From assembly GCF_021440515.1 (NCBI RefSeq), contig NZ_JAKCMV010000028.1:1-64000 (forward strand): DNA of 64,000 nt. Reading direction: 5' to 3'. Position numbers and translations under genes: made by a program. Positions 27,387 through 37,074 of this stretch are shown in pieces. Origin of the DNA: Enterobacter asburiae (GTDB taxonomy: Bacteria > Pseudomonadota > Gammaproteobacteria > Enterobacterales > Enterobacteriaceae). Position 1 is the stretch's first letter. Each line of letters starts with the position of its first letter. The notes below the pieces were generated by a model. That model saw only the letters and a program-made list of their open reading frames with translations, ran no database searches and was not told the origin of the DNA.

Positions 27387-29882
27387 TTAGTAATGGCAAA
27401 CAGAAGGCGGGCTATCCAGCCCCCACGCCGGTGCGGCGATGGTGCAGTTACCGCCGCGCAGATGAACGTTTAGCGCGCGTGGCTGTTGTTCCGCGCGGAT
27501 GTAGAGCACGCTGGCCTGGCCGACATAGCCCACCGACTCGCCGCCCTCATTCAGCACCTCGGTGCCAAACGGCAGGGGGGCTCCGTCGGGACGGGAGGCG
27601 CGAAGCATCCACGACTGGCGCTGGTCGGTGTCGAAGCGGACGTAATTCACCGCGCCATCGTAGGGCGCCACGTTAGCGATGTTGCCGCGTATTTCAGCCC
27701 CGCGGCTGTTCGCCGTTTCGGACAGGGTGATGGCGTTTTTACGGTACGGCGTGGCATAAGGCACCAGCGCCACGCCGTCACGGTTAGTCACGATGCTTTC
27801 ATCACCGTTGATCATCAGCCCTTCCGCGTGCGGCGCATCCACAATCGTCATGGTGGTGCCGGTTTCGTTCGAGGCAAGCAGATGCCACGGCACGGCCACC
27901 AGGCTGCCGCGCCCGTTCAGCCCGGTCTGGCGGTAGTCGGAGGATTCACTGAACGATCCCCCAAGCGTGGCGAAGTTCGCGCGGTAGGCGGTGTTCACGC
28001 TGGCCGTGTTGTTTCCGCCCCGGGCATTGCTGCCGGAGAGCGTATAGCTCAGGCGGTTCGACTCCAGCGCGTTGCCGCTCATGCTGATATTGCTCTGCTC
28101 ATAGTGCGAATCGCTGGCCGTCAGGCTGGAGGTGATCCACGCGTTGTTATCAAACATCGAGAACGGCAGGCTGAGGGAGAGATAAAAACGCGTTTCTTCT
28201 TCACGCTCGCTGTTGCGCACCCGGCTGGCGGATACGGTATAGCTGGCCCGGCCGATGGCGTTGGAATAGCCAGCCTGATATTCGCGCGAGGTTTGCGTGG
28301 CGTTCCAGTAGTCGCGCTGCGTGCCGGAAATAAAGACCGTGCCCCAGTTGTTAAGCAGGCGCTGGTTCAGGTTAAGGGTGAAGGTATTCTTAGGCTGCGC
28401 AGCGCGCAGGGCATCCCAGGTGCTCATCGTCATCTCCGGGGCGACCCCGAAGCGATCCTTATAGTCGTCATACTGCGCTTTCAGGCGCTGATACCCTTCC
28501 CGGGAGTAGAGCGCGTCGCTAAAGCTGTAATAGCCTTTAGTGGAATAGCGGTAGGCCGCCAGCGTGAAGTTGGTGGCTGTGGTATCGATAAACTTACTGT
28601 ACGACACGCGAAAGCTTTGGCCGCTGTCGGTTCTGTCCTGTAGCGTCGTTTTTGCGTGGGTCACGTCAACGGAGACCGCCCCGAACGGCAAATTCCAGCC
28701 CGTACCGATCAGCCCGGCCTGGTAGTTATCGCTCACGATGGTGCCGGTATAGCCGGTCATCAGGTTATTAAAGCCATAGCGCAGCGTAGCCTGCATGAAG
28801 GCGGGCTCAGCCTCGAGGGCGTTTTGATGCACTTTACCCGCGACCACGCTGTATTCGCTCACGCCCTCTTTAAGCATGCCGGGCACGGCAGAGAAGGGTA
28901 CGGTGAAGGATTGCTGTGAACCGTCGGCTTCACGCACGACCACCAGCAGGTCGCCGGCCGACCCGGTAGGTTGAATGCTGTCGAGGGTAAACTGTCCTGG
29001 CGGTACGTTCTCCTGATAGATCACGTTACCGTTCTGGATCACTTTTACCAGGGCGTTAGTGCGCGCCACCCCGTGTACCACCGGCGAAAAGCCCTGCTGC
29101 GAGTTAGGGCGCATTTTCAGATCGGACGCCAGCGAAACGCCGCGCACGCGCAGGGAATCAAACAGATCGCCTGGAATATAAAAGTCGCCCAGCGTCAGGT
29201 TGGATTTCAGCGCCGCCAGCGGACGGCGCAGGTAGCGGGTGTTGTTCTGCCAGCTGCTGTCGCCGCTCGCGGATTTGCGCCAGGTGCTGCTGTCGCGAAA
29301 CTGCCAGCCCAGCAGGTTGGCGCCGGAATCCAGCCCGGCGTAAACATCGTCGTTGGTCTCTTTTTCTGAGCCCTTCGTCCGCGTATTGTACCAGGTGGTA
29401 TTCCAGGAGAGCATGAGCGCCGGGATCCCTTCATCCCAGAACTGGGGGGCAACATAGCCCTCTTCGGTGCGCAACACGGCGGCCTGCGGCACGGTGAGCG
29501 CCAGGCTCAGGGTGCCGGTGTCGGTCTTCAGTTCGCCGCCCTGAACCAGGTCGCGCAGCTGCACCTGTCCCTGCGCAATGGCGGGCGCCGGAATGGCTTT
29601 GGTGTTGATCCCCAGCATCAGGGCATCTTTCCACGCAAGGCGCACGTCATCCTGCTGCTCGCCGTAGGTCACCGTATAGCGCCCCTTCCAGTCTCCGTTG
29701 ACGTAAATATCCATCTCCTGTGGACCGGCAGGCATGGCGTTATTGACGTAAAAGCGCGACAAATCGGACTCACCGGATGCGCCAGCAAGCAGGGAGGTAT
29801 CAAAAGAGACCGCCCCCGATTTTTGCGACAGCAGAAGCGAGCAGACGGCCAGCAGGCAGAGCCTGTTTGGTTTCAATTTCAT
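27387..29882 (-). CDS. Fimbrial outer-membrane usher (FimD/PapC family), operon 1
   Basis: An 831-residue usher with signal peptide, N-terminal periplasmic domain, 24-strand barrel interrupted by a plug, and C-terminal domains. Family markers include FYVNNAMPAG near the N-terminus, the QNGNVIYQENVPPGQFTLDSI plug-adjacent segment and the C-terminal Cys pair (GGNCTIAAP and PPSVCHY). It assembles the pilus across the outer membrane with the neighbouring chaperone. Confidence 0.95.
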   Translation of the reverse strand: MKLKPNRLCLLAVCSLLLSQKSGAVSFDTSLLAGASGESDLSRFYVNNAMPAGPQEMDIYVNGDWKGRYTVTYGEQQDDVRLAWKDALMLGINTKAIPAPAIAQGQVQLRDLVQGGELKTDTGTLSLALTVPQAAVLRTEEGYVAPQFWDEGIPALMLSWNTTWYNTRTKGSEKETNDDVYAGLDSGANLLGWQFRDSSTWRKSASGDSSWQNNTRYLRRPLAALKSNLTLGDFYIPGDLFDSLRVRGVSLASDLKMRPNSQQGFSPVVHGVARTNALVKVIQNGNVIYQENVPPGQFTLDSIQPTGSAGDLLVVVREADGSQQSFTVPFSAVPGMLKEGVSEYSVVAGKVHQNALEAEPAFMQATLRYGFNNLMTGYTGTIVSDNYQAGLIGTGWNLPFGAVSVDVTHAKTTLQDRTDSGQSFRVSYSKFIDTTATNFTLAAYRYSTKGYYSFSDALYSREGYQRLKAQYDDYKDRFGVAPEMTMSTWDALRAAQPKNTFTLNLNQRLLNNWGTVFISGTQRDYWNATQTSREYQAGYSNAIGRASYTVSASRVRNSEREEETRFYLSLSLPFSMFDNNAWITSSLTASDSHYEQSNISMSGNALESNRLSYTLSGSNARGGNNTASVNTAYRANFATLGGSFSESSDYRQTGLNGRGSLVAVPWHLLASNETGTTMTIVDAPHAEGLMINGDESIVTNRDGVALVPYATPYRKNAITLSETANSRGAEIRGNIANVAPYDGAVNYVRFDTDQRQSWMLRASRPDGAPLPFGTEVLNEGGESVGYVGQASVLYIRAEQQPRALNVHLRGGNCTIAAPAWGLDSPPSVCHY

Positions 29883-29897
29883 GGCGAGTCATTCCGG

Positions 29898-30590
29898 TTA
29901 CTGGCTGATGAGCGTGTGGGTTTTATAAGCACCCAAATCGTCCACATACATCAGCTGGTAGGTTTGGCCGCGTTTAACCGCTGCCCTGGTCGCAACGGTG
30001 ATTTCACCAAATGGCGGGACCATCGGTGATTCCTGCAATAATTTGGTTTTACCCTGGGAAATATTGGCCACGGTAATATGGAAAGGGCTCTTATTTAATA
30101 TACGGATCTGTTGACCGCTGGAAATCAGCGTCAGTTTTCCCGCCGCGTCGTCCAGCGTGCCGGTTAATGCGGCCGGGCGATAAAAGAGTTTTATGCGTGA
30201 TTTAATCGCCAGCTGAACGGTATTCTGGTTTTCCATATTTTCCGGCTTCGGCGGAATATCGAGCACGTTCAGGAAAAAGACCGACTCGCGATCGGCGGGC
30301 AAATTCGCAGGCAGTTTTTTTATACGCAGCTGCTGACCATTATGTTCGTTAACCTTCACCACCGGAGGGGATAACAGGAAAGGCACTTTTGCCGTTTCCG
30401 GCGTCGAATTGATATCGCCGTCATCGATCCACGATTGCACCAGCGCAGGAGCATCTCCCGTATTGATTAGCTGAACAATAACCTCTTTGTTATTCTCAGA
30501 ATAAAGAACACGCGTGCCATTAATAACAATATTGGCCCATGAGTTGCCCGCGCTGAGCAGCAGGAATGCCAGCAAAATAACCTTACGCAT
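29898..30590 (-). CDS. Periplasmic fimbrial chaperone (FimC/PapD family), operon 1
   Basis: A 230-residue protein with a signal peptide (cleavage after SWA, near 19) and two Ig-like domains. Markers are NGTRVLYSENNKEV at the N-terminus, the FFLNVLDIPPKP segment and IKLFYRP before the second domain. It carries pilin subunits to the usher. It lies between the major pilin and usher genes. Confidence 0.95.
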   Translation of the reverse strand: MRKVILLAFLLLSAGNSWANIVINGTRVLYSENNKEVIVQLINTGDAPALVQSWIDDGDINSTPETAKVPFLLSPPVVKVNEHNGQQLRIKKLPANLPADRESVFFLNVLDIPPKPENMENQNTVQLAIKSRIKLFYRPAALTGTLDDAAGKLTLISSGQQIRILNKSPFHITVANISQGKTKLLQESPMVPPFGEITVATRAAVKRGQTYQLMYVDDLGAYKTHTLISQ

Positions 30591-30642
30591 AATGGTAACC
30601 TTTAGAACAGGCCCCGCAGAAACGAAGCCTGATTAACTGAAA

Positions 30643-31227
30643 TTACAGGTAGGAAATGGTGTACGTCACGTTAGAGCTCAGCGCACCTACCGTTGCGGCA
30701 GCAGCGTTCGTTTTGTAGTAATAAACGTCCAGGGTCAGCGTTTCTGAATCAGGTGCCGCGGCGGTGCCCATAATGCTGGTGGTGTATGCCTGATTAAGCG
30801 TGACAGGCGTTGATTTACCCGGTTCTACCAAGGCGAAACCTACGTTACGCGCCACGCTTGCATCGTTTTCATTTACGCTGTTGTTCAGCAGGTATTTACC
30901 GTCGGTAGAAATATTATCGGCGCTGGAGAAGTATACCTTCAGCGGCGTGCCGGTATTTCCGGCGGCTGGCGTACAGCCTGAGAAGGTTAGCGAAATGGAT
31001 TTTTTATTCTTTGTAATCAGGCCAACCGTGGTCCCGGCGTCCTTAACCGAAATAGGAGAGAGCGCGACGGTCATATCGGCGCTTTTACCGCCATTAATAG
31101 TACAGGTGGTATCGGTGATGGCGCCGGTGAAATTAATCACGCCACCGGCTGAATTATCCGCGGCAATCGCGTGAGTAGAGGCAATGGCTGCGCTAAGCAC
31201 AGATACGGTCATGATCGTTTTGAACAT
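30643..31227 (-). CDS. Major fimbrial subunit, FimA-like, operon 1
   Basis: A 194-residue pilin with a signal peptide (cleavage after AIA, near 22), two cysteines (TTCTINGG and SGCTPAAG) forming the usual disulfide, and a C-terminal beta strand with penultimate Tyr (TYTISYL). First gene of the operon. The ATG at 31227 is six bases from GGAG, preferred over a start 12 bases upstream. The divergent gene is a MarT-like regulator. Confidence 0.92.
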   Translation of the reverse strand: MFKTIMTVSVLSAAIASTHAIAADNSAGGVINFTGAITDTTCTINGGKSADMTVALSPISVKDAGTTVGLITKNKKSISLTFSGCTPAAGNTGTPLKVYFSSADNISTDGKYLLNNSVNENDASVARNVGFALVEPGKSTPVTLNQAYTTSIMGTAAAPDSETLTLDVYYYKTNAAAATVGALSSNVTYTISYL

Positions 31228-31604
31228 GATAAACTCCATAATGTTTTGTTTTATATAGAAAAAAAGAACACTTCCCGGCTGTGCAACATATTGTTAACAG
31301 TTAACGTACATAGCGACCTGAGTACGAGCCTTGACGATATTATGTTGCAGCAAAAATGCCCATAACAAAATATTATTTTGGTTATCACGATATTATAAGA
31401 TTATAATCTTGCTATAATGTTATTTTTAAGATCATAATCCAGAGAGCACCTTCCGGTGATTTTTATTAATGGATTAATAATTGTTAATTAATGAAGTCTT
31501 CTATAGAAAGTACTTAATTAATATTTCATGACTTGACCACACATTCATTACACCTATTATTGCGAGGCAAATACGGCTTTTTATGACAATGGTGTAATAA
31601 TCAT
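31228..31604. promoter_or_regulatory. 377-base AT-rich divergent region: fimbrial operon 1 / marT-like
   Basis: No gene. Strongly AT-rich, with two adjacent GTTAAC hexamers (31293-31298 and 31300-31305) and several runs of A and T that suit H-NS binding. It must contain the pilin promoter and the regulator promoter. Confidence 0.55.
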
Positions 31605-32408
31605 ATGAAGTATCTTATTGATCTCGCAATGCTTTACGAAGTGGACGCCGGTGTGATCATGATTAATGGAGAAGAAGAATCTTCAATTAAGTTATCCAGC
31701 CAGGCGGCACGTTTGTTATATGAACTTGTCATTAATAATGGCAAAACCCTCGACAGGGACGACCTGATTAAGAAAGTATGGGAAGACCACGGATATACCG
31801 GCTCCTCGGTCAGCCTGAATGTTGCCATAAGTGAAATCAGGAAAGCCTTTCGCAGTTTAGGCCGCGATCCTCTGCTGATTAAAACGATTCGGGGTAAAGG
31901 TTTTAGCCTGGCCGCGCATATTGAGCATCACACGGTGAGGCCACCCGTTGCGCCTGCCCCGGAGAAAATCGCGGTGGAGGTGCCCGATATCGCGACTCAA
32001 CGGCGGGATGCGCCTGCCCCTTTGCAGCGTCGGGACAGAGGCTTTACCTCACCTGTCGTGATGGCGCTGGTCGCGATTGCCGGCATTGCGGCGCTGTTTT
32101 TCTATCAAATGACGCACGTTGCCGACAAATCTAAAGATGACGATATTCACCTGCTGGGCAAAATTGAACGCTGTACGGTTTATCTTATCGACAACAACAT
32201 GTATCAGCCGCGGCAGGCTTACTTTAACCGGGCAAAAGAGCTCATCGCGCGTCAGCACATCGACTGTAAACATCAGGCCGCTGATGCCTACTATTCAAAA
32301 TTCAAAAAGCCACAGCTTGAAAATGATTTTCTGGCTATCTGCTATTTGCAGGATAGCGTGGACAGTTACAAAAACTGCATCTCTTACCGAAGCCTGACAG
32401 GGAGTTAA
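31605..32408 (+). CDS. MarT/CadC/ToxR-like membrane-bound transcription regulator 1
   Basis: A 267-residue protein. Residues 1-105 form an OmpR-type winged helix (LYELVINNGKTLDRDDLIKKVW, then TIRGKGFSL), a proline-rich linker follows, and residues 150-169 cross the membrane (VVMALVAIAGIAALFFY), leaving about 95 residues in the periplasm with several cysteines. This is the ToxR/CadC/MarT plan. The next gene, four bases later, encodes a small FidL-like membrane protein, matching the marT-fidL pair of Salmonella SPI-3, which also lies at selC. It probably controls fimbrial operon 1 and/or the ecp-like operon. Confidence 0.82.
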   Translation: MKYLIDLAMLYEVDAGVIMINGEEESSIKLSSQAARLLYELVINNGKTLDRDDLIKKVWEDHGYTGSSVSLNVAISEIRKAFRSLGRDPLLIKTIRGKGFSLAAHIEHHTVRPPVAPAPEKIAVEVPDIATQRRDAPAPLQRRDRGFTSPVVMALVAIAGIAALFFYQMTHVADKSKDDDIHLLGKIERCTVYLIDNNMYQPRQAYFNRAKELIARQHIDCKHQAADAYYSKFKKPQLENDFLAICYLQDSVDSYKNCISYRSLTGS

Positions 32409-32412
32409 GATT

Positions 32413-32898
32413 ATGTCGAAGATAAACCTGAGCCTATTACTGGGCATGGTCGTGCTGATTTCTGCGGTTAGCCTTTTCTTATTCCACCCTGAAAGACACG
32501 AGGATGAGGGATTTGGCTGCCAGTCGGATACGGTCGCGTGGAAAACGTATTCAACTGGAAATTCAGCAGGTATGTCATTAACGACGCTGTTTCTTTTTAA
32601 CAGCAAGGATGTTGCCACGGTAATTCACAAAGGGGTATTCACCCGAGGCGATAAACGCTTTCTCATTGATCGAAACTACGTTCTCAACGTTGAGAAAGTT
32701 GCCGGCGGTGATATTTACTATATTAAAGGAAAGAAGCTGAATAAATCTGAAGATGATGAGGCGCCGGACGGAGTCGTCAATGAACTGCTTCTGGATAACA
32801 TCGACTTTTTTTATGTTTCTAAAATCAAAAACCAGGCGTGGATAATTAAAGGGCTGGTGCTGCCGATAATGATGTGTGTAGCCGTGCCGACCTCCTGA
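32413..32898 (+). CDS. FidL-like small membrane protein 1
   Basis: A 161-residue protein with one N-terminal membrane segment (about residues 5-24) and a periplasmic domain with one early cysteine (FGCQSDT). It matches the size and topology of FidL-type partners of MarT. By analogy with ToxS-type effectors it may modulate the periplasmic domain of the regulator encoded four bases upstream; this is inference. Confidence 0.7.
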   Translation: MSKINLSLLLGMVVLISAVSLFLFHPERHEDEGFGCQSDTVAWKTYSTGNSAGMSLTTLFLFNSKDVATVIHKGVFTRGDKRFLIDRNYVLNVEKVAGGDIYYIKGKKLNKSEDDEAPDGVVNELLLDNIDFFYVSKIKNQAWIIKGLVLPIMMCVAVPTS

Positions 32899-33071
32899 TA
32901 TTCTTAAAAAGATAAAAATAGATGTTTTTCGATTAGTCGGAAAGTGTGCGTTTTATTCATTGTGTAACAACAAGATGCGGCCGCGTTTTTTTATTTTTTA
33001 TCCTTTCTCCAGAGAGGGCTGAAATTTTCTGTATTGCCTCGCTATTTTTCGGCTGCCTATACTCCACCCCG

Positions 33072-33092
33072 AAAAAGGGGCTCCCCTTTTTT
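33072..33092 (+). terminator. Terminator-like hairpin upstream of ecpA-like gene
   Basis: AAAAAGGGG-CT-CCCCTTTTTT forms a strong stem followed by T residues, 35 bases before the ecpA-like start. It may end the marT/fidL-like transcript or act as a leader attenuator for the pilus operon. Confidence 0.65.
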
Positions 33093-33126
33093 AAACATCT
33101 GGATTCTTTTTTGAAGGACTAAATAA

Positions 33127-33750
33127 ATGAATAAACTGAACGCGATCGTTCTGGGCTCACTGCTGTCTCTTTCTGCCCTGAGCGCTGTTAATGCAGCGGA
33201 AACTACCGCTTCTGCAACCTGGCAGGCTTCTGCAACGAAAGACAGCGATTCCGATCTGGTTATTACGCCAACGCGTGCGCTTAACTTTGTTTATAGCGCA
33301 AATACGAAAGCCTTTAACACCGACACCGGTCTGTTTGATGTGGTTATTCGTGGCGATCACTCTTCTGCAACCAGCTTCAAGCTGGAAGCGATTGTCGACG
33401 ACTCTGACAACACCCTATTCAGCGTTGGCGGTGAATCTACCAAGCTGAAAGTGGGCGCGCGCTTTGGTGGGACCGATCTGGGCTCAATCGGTGGCACAGT
33501 GGGTGCGAAATCAACCGCATGGACAACCCTGGTTGACTCTTCCAACAACACTGGCGTTTCTTCAGGCCTGTGGAACCTGACCACCAGCGCAGGTGCGGCG
33601 GCGGATACCGAAGTGACCGGCCAGGACAAATTCGTGTTCTACGTCGACTCTGCACAGGACAGCACCGGTGCGGCGAAAGAGTTCAAAGACCTGACCAACA
33701 GCCTGTGGGAAGGTACTGTCTCCGTTGCGTTCCGCGCAACCTGGGGCTAA
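33127..33750 (+). CDS. ecpA: EcpA-like major pilin (common pilus / alpha-fimbriae)
   Basis: A 207-residue secreted protein with a signal peptide (cleavage after VNA, near 23). Its ATWQASATKDSDSDLVITPTR start, the LFDVVIRGD segment and the SVAFRATW ending match EcpA (MatB) of the E. coli common pilus. It has no cysteines, as expected for this pilin type. First of five genes in the ecpABCDE order. The usual ecpR regulator is missing; a marT/fidL-like pair precedes instead. Confidence 0.85.
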   Translation: MNKLNAIVLGSLLSLSALSAVNAAETTASATWQASATKDSDSDLVITPTRALNFVYSANTKAFNTDTGLFDVVIRGDHSSATSFKLEAIVDDSDNTLFSVGGESTKLKVGARFGGTDLGSIGGTVGAKSTAWTTLVDSSNNTGVSSGLWNLTTSAGAAADTEVTGQDKFVFYVDSAQDSTGAAKEFKDLTNSLWEGTVSVAFRATWG

Positions 33751-33762
33751 GAGCTGACAGTT

Positions 33763-33782
33763 ACAGGGGCGTAAGCCCCTGT
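33763..33782 (+). promoter_or_regulatory. Stem-loop between major pilin and chaperone genes
   Basis: ACAGGGGC-gtaa-GCCCCTGT, a perfect 8-bp stem with a GNRA-like tetraloop and few T residues after it. It probably protects or partly terminates the pilin mRNA so that far more pilin than chaperone is made. Confidence 0.7.
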
Positions 33783-33795
33783 TTAGGGAAATATC

Positions 33796-34473
33796 ATGTT
33801 TAGCCTCAAACCCATTTTCTTCTTTTTATTATTTGTCTCTTCTTCCGCGCTGGCGATTAACGTGGGCAAAGTCACCACGATTATTCCAGCCGATGCGGAC
33901 TCCATCGCCAAGGAAATAAAAAACGAAGCGGACAGCGTGCGCATTATTTCCGTCAGCGCCCAGCGTATCAGCAGCCCGATGGATGAAGGCGTGGTGATTA
34001 ATCCGGAGAAAACAGACGAACTGTTGCTGACGCCCACGCGTATGGTCATGCCCGCCGGGACCAGCAATATCGTCAAGTTTTACTACCACGGTAATGAGGA
34101 TGACCGGGAGCGCTACTACCGCGTGACCTTCATTGATGAAGGGGTTAGCGAAGATCGGGACAACGGCTCGCAAAAGAATGGCAAAGGCATGACCCGCGCC
34201 GTGGTGAGCACCATTCTGGTGGTACAGCCCCGCAAGAAGAACCTCGATTTCGTCTACGTAGCCGGAAAAATAACTAATAAAGGCAACACCGCGTTTCGCG
34301 TGAACGCGAGCGGGACATGCCTGAAGCCTAATCCGGAATCGCCGACCACGCCGTGCGTCAAAAACTTTTACCTGATGCCGGATACCTCACGCGCGATCGA
34401 GGATATCAACGTTACGGACAGCCATTTTCATCTCGGAATTTGGGACCTGAAACAGTTCATTCCTGTTAAGTAA
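33796..34473 (+). CDS. ecpB: EcpB-like pilus chaperone
   Basis: A 225-residue periplasmic protein with signal peptide (cleavage after ALA, near 19). The first domain has RIISVSAQRISSP and LLLTPTRMVMPAGTSNIVKFYY; RYYRVTFIDE follows. This is the alternative chaperone type (PF-like alpha-fimbrial family) found in Ecp/CFA systems. Lies 13 bases after the stem-loop and 6 bases before the usher gene. Confidence 0.85.
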   Translation: MFSLKPIFFFLLFVSSSALAINVGKVTTIIPADADSIAKEIKNEADSVRIISVSAQRISSPMDEGVVINPEKTDELLLTPTRMVMPAGTSNIVKFYYHGNEDDRERYYRVTFIDEGVSEDRDNGSQKNGKGMTRAVVSTILVVQPRKKNLDFVYVAGKITNKGNTAFRVNASGTCLKPNPESPTTPCVKNFYLMPDTSRAIEDINVTDSHFHLGIWDLKQFIPVK

Positions 34474-34479
34474 GGATGC

Positions 34480-37074
34480 ATGGTGAAAAATAAATTAGTG
34501 TTGCCGGTGATGATGGCGTGCACATCCGGCCTCCTGCCCGCGTATGCGCATGCTGCCTCCAGCTCCGTGGTTATCGCTAATTACCGTTTTCCCGACGCGC
34601 TCTATGCCCTGCTGGAGCAGGGGATCAAAATCCCTGTTTATTTGGTTAATACCCGTCCGAATGCAGCGCAAAAGGCGAGCGGCGCGCGTGACGTGAGCGA
34701 CTATGTCCGTATTGGCGACGTGACGATTTACGCGAAAGATCTCCAGCTCGGGCTGCGCGACGTGCAGGTTCAGGAGTCTGACAACGGTATCCGCTTGTCG
34801 AAGGAGATGCGGACGCTGCTGCAAAGCATCAACGGCAAGCAGTTTGACGAGCATATGCGTATTCCGGTGAGCGCCGGATCGGCGTTCGAGCTGGATCAGA
34901 AAAAGATGCGTCTGCTGCTCAACCTCTCCCGGCGCGACTACGGCGTCAATATCCGTCCGCGTGAGGTCGATATCGATGCCCCCGAGTCGGACGATCTGAG
35001 CGGCACGTTCTCCTATAACCTTGGCGCGTATCACACCGAGAGCGGCTACGGCAATAGCTGGTCATCCGGCTATCTCAACGCCAAAAGCTGGATCTCTATG
35101 GGGGTCGATCACCTGCTGGTCGATGGCTCCGGCTATGTTAACGAGAGCAGCAGCGACACCCAGATGAACGCGGTGATGTGGGAGCGTGACTATCAGGGGA
35201 TGCGCTACGCCGCCGGGATGCTCAACGGCTGGGCGATGCAGTCGCTGGCCAGCGTCAGCGGGATTTCCGGTGGCGAAGTGTACGGCGTATCGATGGGGAA
35301 CCAGGCTAACTCGCGCAAGCGGGATAACACCCTCTCCCTGACGCCGGTGGTGGTCTATTTTCCGACGGCCGGGGAAGCCCGCATTCGCCGCGACGGCCAG
35401 CTTATCGGCATTCAGCGCTTTGACGTGGGTAACCACGAAATCGATACCAGCGCGCTGCCCTACGGGATCTACAGCGTGGAAGTCGAAGTGGTCAGCGGCA
35501 GCCGCACCGTGTCGCGCAGCATGTACACGGTGAATAAACCCTTCAGCAATAACGTGTCGGAATCGCTGCGCTGGCAGACCTGGGGCGGTATTTATAGCCG
35601 CGACAAATCCGTCGTCAACTATAAGAAGTACGCCAAAAAGAAAAACGAGCAGGACAACACCTACTACTACGATTACGACACCAAACATAAAGACACCATG
35701 TCGCTGGTCGGCGCCTCCTTCAGCAAGCGCAGCGGGATGGTCGACTGGAACGCGTCCGGCTATATGATGCGCGAACACGTGGTCAGCGAACTGTGGGCCT
35801 CCCTGAACCTGACCGGGTATTTCTCGGTGAATACCCAGACGATGGCCGCCTCTGACGGCACGTACCGCGCCAACTACGGGGCTAACCTCAGCCTGCCGTG
35901 GAATATCGGTTCCGTCTGGTACTCCCACGAGCAGCTCTCCAGCGGCAAGTTCCTCGATATCTATGAAAACAAAGGCAACACGTGGGGCGCGTCGTTCAGC
36001 CTGCCGTCGTTTGGCCTGCCTTCCGCCGGGAATCTGAGCCTGATGCGTCAGGAAGACGACGTCTACCGCTATAAACGCTATCAGATTGACTACTCCCAGG
36101 GGCTTTATGCCGGTCGTTACGGCACGGCGCGCCTGCGGGTGGGGATGTCGCGCAATAAGTACGAAGGGTACTACGAAGAGAAAGACCGCTACGTGATGCT
36201 CGACTTCTCGATCCCGCTGGGTAACACGGTGTCGGTGGGCGTGTCCCATAACCGCGATACCGGCACGGCGCTCAACGTCAGCGCCAGCCGCCAGTTTGAA
36301 GGGGATTACCTGAAGTCGGTCACCGCCAACGTTTCAAGAGCCTTCAGCAGCAGCCAGGATCGCACGGTGAGCGGCGGCGGCAGCGTGAGCTTCGACACGC
36401 CGTGGAACAGCAACATCCTCAGCGTGCAGAGCGGCACCAGCAAAGGCTGGAACTCCACGCTGACCAGCGACGGCAGCGTCGGCTGGTCAAAAGAGGCGAT
36501 TGCGGCGGGTAAAGGGACCGACAGCGCCGGGGTGATTGTCAGCACCGGGCTGAAGTCCGACGAGTCGCTCACGCTGAAGCTGAACGGCCGCACGGAGCGC
36601 ATCAAGGGCGATAAAACCTGGCTGTCGCTGCCGGCCTACCAGGCCTATGACCTGGAGGTGATGAACAGCGAAACCGGCACCGAAAGCTATGACATCGGCG
36701 CGAATGCCCGTCGGCATATCACGGTCTACCCGGGGAACACGGTGGTGATGAAGCCGCAGGTGAAAAAAATCGTCACCCTGTTTGGTCGCCTTGTTGATGC
36801 CAGCGGCAACCCGGTGAGCGCCACGCAAATCAAAAACCACGTCGGGCTGACGCGCACGGAAAACGACGGTCGCTTCGTGATTGACGTGGACAAGAACAAT
36901 CCGGTGCTCAGCATCGCCACGCCTGATGACAGCGTCTGCGAGGTGCGTCTGGATATCGAGTCCAACCGCGGCGCGCTGTGGCTGGGGGACATCTCCTGCG
37001 ATAAGGGCGATTTCGTCTGGCAGGAAGCAAAAGGAACACGGGAACGTGATGATGAAAAAGATATTCGCTCTTAA
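34480..37074 (+). CDS. ecpC: EcpC-like outer-membrane usher
   Basis: An 864-residue usher of the alpha (CFA/Ecp) class. Signal peptide at the N-terminus, PDALYALLEQGIKIPVYLV near it, and a barrel with the SRSMYTVNKPFS segment; the C-terminal domain has a carboxypeptidase-regulatory-like fold (LFGRLVDASGNPVSATQI). Length fits EcpC. It overlaps the ecpD-like gene by 26 bases, implying coupled translation. Confidence 0.88.
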   Translation: MVKNKLVLPVMMACTSGLLPAYAHAASSSVVIANYRFPDALYALLEQGIKIPVYLVNTRPNAAQKASGARDVSDYVRIGDVTIYAKDLQLGLRDVQVQESDNGIRLSKEMRTLLQSINGKQFDEHMRIPVSAGSAFELDQKKMRLLLNLSRRDYGVNIRPREVDIDAPESDDLSGTFSYNLGAYHTESGYGNSWSSGYLNAKSWISMGVDHLLVDGSGYVNESSSDTQMNAVMWERDYQGMRYAAGMLNGWAMQSLASVSGISGGEVYGVSMGNQANSRKRDNTLSLTPVVVYFPTAGEARIRRDGQLIGIQRFDVGNHEIDTSALPYGIYSVEVEVVSGSRTVSRSMYTVNKPFSNNVSESLRWQTWGGIYSRDKSVVNYKKYAKKKNEQDNTYYYDYDTKHKDTMSLVGASFSKRSGMVDWNASGYMMREHVVSELWASLNLTGYFSVNTQTMAASDGTYRANYGANLSLPWNIGSVWYSHEQLSSGKFLDIYENKGNTWGASFSLPSFGLPSAGNLSLMRQEDDVYRYKRYQIDYSQGLYAGRYGTARLRVGMSRNKYEGYYEEKDRYVMLDFSIPLGNTVSVGVSHNRDTGTALNVSASRQFEGDYLKSVTANVSRAFSSSQDRTVSGGGSVSFDTPWNSNILSVQSGTSKGWNSTLTSDGSVGWSKEAIAAGKGTDSAGVIVSTGLKSDESLTLKLNGRTERIKGDKTWLSLPAYQAYDLEVMNSETGTESYDIGANARRHITVYPGNTVVMKPQVKKIVTLFGRLVDASGNPVSATQIKNHVGLTRTENDGRFVIDVDKNNPVLSIATPDDSVCEVRLDIESNRGALWLGDISCDKGDFVWQEAKGTRERDDEKDIRS

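Noticed and set aside
27486-28643. 385-codon open frame on the plus strand opposite the operon 1 usher
   Set aside because: Composition is typical of an antisense shadow; the usher on the other strand has full family motifs.
35062-36249. 395-codon open frame on the minus strand opposite the ecpC-like gene
   Set aside because: Antisense shadow of a GC-rich usher gene; no recognisable domain.
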